A model generated the notes under the pieces. That model was not told the DNA's origin. It worked only from the letters and a program-made list of their open reading frames with translations, and ran no database searches. This document shows positions 4,793 to 6,590 of a stretch of DNA of 6,590 bases, in pieces. The stretch's first letter is position 1. Every line of letters begins with the position of its first letter. The stretch is from positions 1 to 6,590 of the forward strand of contig JAGACE010000006.1 of NCBI GenBank assembly GCA_017614275.1, in the 5' to 3' direction. Source of the stretch: Clostridia bacterium (GTDB lineage Bacteria; Bacillota; Clostridia; Oscillospirales; Acutalibacteraceae). The position numbers were made by a program, and so were the translations under genes.

Positions 4793-5356
4793 TCAACCCT
4801 TCCCCGCAAAAAACGGGCAGCGGACACCGATGCACTGTTCGTTTTGCGCGGAATGGATACACACGATGTCGCTGCTCTCCATCTCTACGCCAAAGTGCTC
4901 TTTCACATACTCGACCGCGGACAGGATCGCCAGGTACGAGTCTCTCTTGCAGCAACGCGGTCCACCGAGATCGCTGATGCGGTCCAGAGACTTCACGGTC
5001 ATTTTCTGGGCCAGTCGGAAGCCCTCTTCCGACAGCGGCGATGACCCGGAGATCACTGCGATGAACGTTCCGGTCGAGATACCCGCGCCGCACGCGCCCC
5101 AGTTCCCGCAAAACCCGCCGGGTACACTTCCGGCGCGCTGAATCATCGTGTCCAGAGCCGCGGGCAGATCAAGGTCTCCCCCGGCGTTCTTATAAGCCGT
5201 GAGAAGCGCGCAGCCGACCATCACATGGTGCTCCGGTCCGTGCATATGGCAGGACGGCAGCGCCATCATCTTTCGCAAAATCTGTATGGGGTCCCCGGAC
5301 GTCTCCTCCAGACACATCCTCTTCACAGCCTGCTCCATAGAAACCAGTTCTGCCAT
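4793..5356 (-). CDS. DUF5714 domain-containing cysteine-rich protein
   Basis: This 187-residue protein closely matches the DUF5714 family, which occurs alone or as the tail of larger radical-SAM or methyltransferase-like proteins in anaerobes. Family signatures seen in order: CHMHGPEHH (36-44), GGFCGNWGACGAG (80-92), GGPRCCKR (131-138) and the C-terminal CIGVRCPFF (175-183). The many conserved Cys and His residues (C36, H43, H44, C83, C89, C135, C136, C175, C180) suggest metal or iron-sulfur binding. No reaction is established for the family. A GGGAGGAG ribosome binding site supports the start at 5356. It follows the Fic gene by 19 bases with no terminator between them, so it is the second gene of that operon; whether it is a Fic substrate or partner is unknown. 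Confidence 0.85.
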   Translation of the reverse strand: MAELVSMEQAVKRMCLEETSGDPIQILRKMMALPSCHMHGPEHHVMVGCALLTAYKNAGGDLDLPAALDTMIQRAGSVPGGFCGNWGACGAGISTGTFIAVISGSSPLSEEGFRLAQKMTVKSLDRISDLGGPRCCKRDSYLAILSAVEYVKEHFGVEMESSDIVCIHSAQNEQCIGVRCPFFAGKG

Positions 5357-5375
5357 GGTATTCTCCTCCCGCGAT

Positions 5376-6266
5376 TTACGCTCCTTCTTTCAGCCCAAAA
5401 TACGAAAGCACTGCTCGAAAGTCATCCTGCATGAGACGACAGGTCTCGGACAGATACTCATGAGACTCCTCCCATTTCGCAAGACCATTATAGTACAGAA
5501 ACTTCTCCCGGTCCGCAATAATAAACGGTACAATACCTGCCCGCAGGCATTCTTTGAACAGGATGAGCCTTCCGATGCGTCCATTGCCGTCCTGGAACGG
5601 GTGGATGGCTTCAAAGTCATGGTGGAACCGAATGATGTCGTCCCACCCGATGTTCGGCAGCGCCGCATAGTTTTGCAGCAGTGCCTTCATTTCTCCCGGG
5701 ACAAGCTCAGGCGGAGTCGTCTCTTTTCCCCCGACCTCGTTGGCGATGCGTTTGTATTCTCCCACCGCAAACCAGTCCTGACGGGAGTCTGTCGTCCCGT
5801 TTTTCAGTGTGCGGTGCAGGTCTTTTATAAACGCTTCACTGAGGGGCCGGTTATAAGAGTCGATGACTTTATCAACGCAGAGAAAGTGGTTGGCGGTCTC
5901 CAGTACGTCATCCACAAAAACCTGCGTCCCGCCCAGCGTATTCGTCTCAAAAATAAGCCTTGTCTGGTCTTCCGAAAGACGGCTGCCTTCGATATGGTTG
6001 GAGTTGTAGGTCAACTGCACCTGGACGTGGTGGTAGATGCCGCCTTTGATGCCTGCGTCCTTTTCAAACCTCAAACGTTCCGGAAGGGTGTTCGGCAAAG
6101 TTTGCCGTTTGTTGAGCCGCTCCGGTTTTTCGGCATCTGCCGGGATCTGCCATTCTTTCCCGTTTCGAACCGCGCCGGGCACTCTTCCTTCTGCGCAGTA
6201 ATTGCGCACGCTGCGTTCCGACACGCCCCAGACTTGTGCGGTTTCGCGTACATTCCACCAGTCCAT
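5376..6266 (-). CDS. Fic-family AMP-transferase with N-terminal helix-turn-helix
   Basis: The 296-residue protein has two parts. Residues 1-45 form a MerR-like/excisionase-type helix-turn-helix (WNVRETAQVWGVSERSVRNYC, then a GKEWQIP wing). Residues about 63-290 are a Fic domain. The catalytic loop HPFQDGNGRIGR at 222-233 matches HxFx(D/E)GNGRxxR completely, so AMP transfer from ATP to a protein hydroxyl is expected. SNHIEG at 89-94 matches the class II inhibitory motif (S/T)xxxE(G/N) with E93, so it should be self-inhibited and needs no separate antitoxin. The start at 6266 is supported by a strong GAGGAGG-type ribosome binding site. The gene has its own promoter with an inverted repeat on the -35 box, suggesting autoregulation by the HTH. 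The AMPylation target is unknown. Confidence 0.93.
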   Translation of the reverse strand: MDWWNVRETAQVWGVSERSVRNYCAEGRVPGAVRNGKEWQIPADAEKPERLNKRQTLPNTLPERLRFEKDAGIKGGIYHHVQVQLTYNSNHIEGSRLSEDQTRLIFETNTLGGTQVFVDDVLETANHFLCVDKVIDSYNRPLSEAFIKDLHRTLKNGTTDSRQDWFAVGEYKRIANEVGGKETTPPELVPGEMKALLQNYAALPNIGWDDIIRFHHDFEAIHPFQDGNGRIGRLILFKECLRAGIVPFIIADREKFLYYNGLAKWEESHEYLSETCRLMQDDFRAVLSYFGLKEGA

Positions 6267-6314
6267 GACACCCCTCCTCTCCTGGAGAAAACTCCTGTTT
6301 TTCTCTTCCTTCTC

Positions 6315-6343
6315 ATTATACCCTTTTCCTCTTTATTCGGCAA
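6315..6343 (-). promoter_or_regulatory. Promoter of the Fic-DUF5714 operon
   Basis: On the minus strand TTGCCG (6338-6343, 4 of 6) and a perfect TATAAT (6315-6320) lie exactly 17 bases apart, with AT-rich DNA upstream of the -35 box that could act as an UP element. The predicted mRNA leader is about 40 bases. Confidence 0.75.
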
Positions 6344-6387
6344 GAAAAAGCAATTATTTATTAAAAAAGTCTAATTATTTTGCCGAA
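6336..6387 (-). promoter_or_regulatory. Probable operator: inverted repeat over the Fic -35 box
   Basis: TTCGGCAA (6336-6343) and TTGCCGAA (6380-6387) are perfect 8-base inverted repeats whose centres are 44 bases apart, about four helical turns. The first arm contains the -35 hexamer itself. Between them is very AT-rich DNA with the direct repeat AATTATTT (6352-6359 and 6373-6380, 21 bases apart). A DNA-binding protein holding both arms would block the promoter; the HTH-Fic protein is the natural candidate. Confidence 0.55.
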
Positions 6388-6399
6388 CGATGACAACCA

Positions 6400-6423
6400 A
6401 AAACCGCCCGTCAGGGCGGTTTT
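6400..6423 (-). terminator. Intrinsic terminator of the partial gene at the right edge
   Basis: The stem AAAACCGCCC / GGGCGGTTTT (6400-6409 and 6414-6423) has a 4-base loop. On the minus strand it is followed by five Us (TTTTTGG), so it terminates the gene ending at 6436 and insulates the Fic promoter from read-through. It shares its AACCGCCC core with the terminator at 4757-4781. Confidence 0.85.
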
Positions 6424-6435
6424 CTCATGGGCGAT

Positions 6436-6590
6436 TTATTTCTTCACTTCTCCGACCGGCGTGTACACCAGCTTGCCGTTTTGCCGTTCGGACTTCATGA
6501 GGCAGACGCGCTCGACGTCCATGGACGCGCGCGGCGCCTCCGCCAGGTCTGACACCTGCAGGTCGTACGGCCACTCGGCCCGGCGCACCA
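6436..6590 (-). CDS. Unrecognised protein, C-terminal 50 residues only
   Basis: Only the end of this gene is in the window. The visible tail reads VRRAEWPYDLQVSDLAEAPR, then SMDVERVCLMKSERQNGKL and VYTPVGEVKK before the TAA stop at 6436-6438. It is a soluble, charged tail with G/C-rich third positions like the DUF362 gene, and it is followed after 12 bases by a good terminator, both of which support this frame over the other open frame on the same strand. The internal ATG has no ribosome binding site, so the gene must begin beyond the right edge. I cannot assign a family. Confidence 0.6.
   Translation of the reverse strand, partial: VRRAEWPYDLQVSDLAEAPRASMDVERVCLMKSERQNGKLVYTPVGEVKK

Noticed and set aside
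2484..6266. A joint ADP-ribose/AMPylation system linking the macro-domain and Fic genes
   Set aside because: They are in separate operons over 2 kb apart with a plus-strand operon and terminators between them; nothing in the sequence links them.
5199..6374. A 391-codon plus-strand open frame opposite the Fic gene
   Set aside because: Antisense to a Fic protein with an intact catalytic motif and its own promoter; no ribosome binding site and no recognisable domain.
1..6590. CRISPR array, tRNA/rRNA genes or insertion sequence
   Set aside because: No regularly spaced repeats, no tRNA or rRNA-like stretch and no transposase were seen on either strand.

Overview
This window looks like chromosomal DNA from a GC-rich Gram-positive anaerobe, most likely a clostridial or related Firmicutes gut bacterium. 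The reasons are the very strong GGAGG-type ribosome binding sites before almost every gene, the many small conserved proteins of unknown function typical of that group (DUF362, DUF4160, DUF2442, DUF5714), short AT-rich spacers and simple GC-hairpin/U-run terminators. This taxonomic call is inference; there is no rRNA or tRNA gene to anchor it. No transposase, integrase, CRISPR array or RNA gene was seen.

Layout, left to right. Positions 1-3885 hold genes on the minus strand only, so they read from right to left: a half-size EamA/DMT membrane transporter (3472-3885), a 94-residue acidic coiled-coil protein (3156-3440), a 45-residue lysine-rich mini-protein (3022-3159) that overlaps it by ATGA, a macro-domain ADP-ribose hydrolase (2484-3008), a 137-residue unknown protein (2017-2430), a hairpin (1983-2010), a DUF362 protein with a C-terminal cysteine cluster (557-1942), and the first 150 codons of a von Willebrand factor A (VWA) protein (1-451) cut by the window edge. 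The five genes from 3885 to 2017 are tightly packed and probably one operon. The hairpin at 1983-2010 may end it or attenuate expression of DUF362.

Positions 3886-4222 are a non-coding divergent control region with promoters facing both ways and several repeat pairs. A two-gene plus-strand operon follows, DUF4160 then DUF2442 (4223-4747), closed by a strong terminator at 4757-4781. This terminator also separates it from the convergent minus-strand operon made of a helix-turn-helix Fic protein (5376-6266) and a cysteine-rich DUF5714 protein (4793-5356). The Fic gene has a clear promoter whose -35 box lies inside one arm of an 8-bp inverted repeat. Another minus-strand terminator (6400-6423) and the last 50 codons of an unrecognised gene (6436-6590) end the window.

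The most interesting points are regulatory: a perfect 12-bp inverted repeat that could mask the VWA gene's ribosome binding site on read-through transcripts, the probable self-regulating operator of the HTH-Fic/DUF5714 operon, and a compact set of repeats in the divergent region. No complete, obviously new multi-gene system can be demonstrated. The Fic-DUF5714 pair, the DUF4160-DUF2442 pair and the coiled-coil/lysine-rich/macro-domain cluster are the best candidates for under-described functional units.
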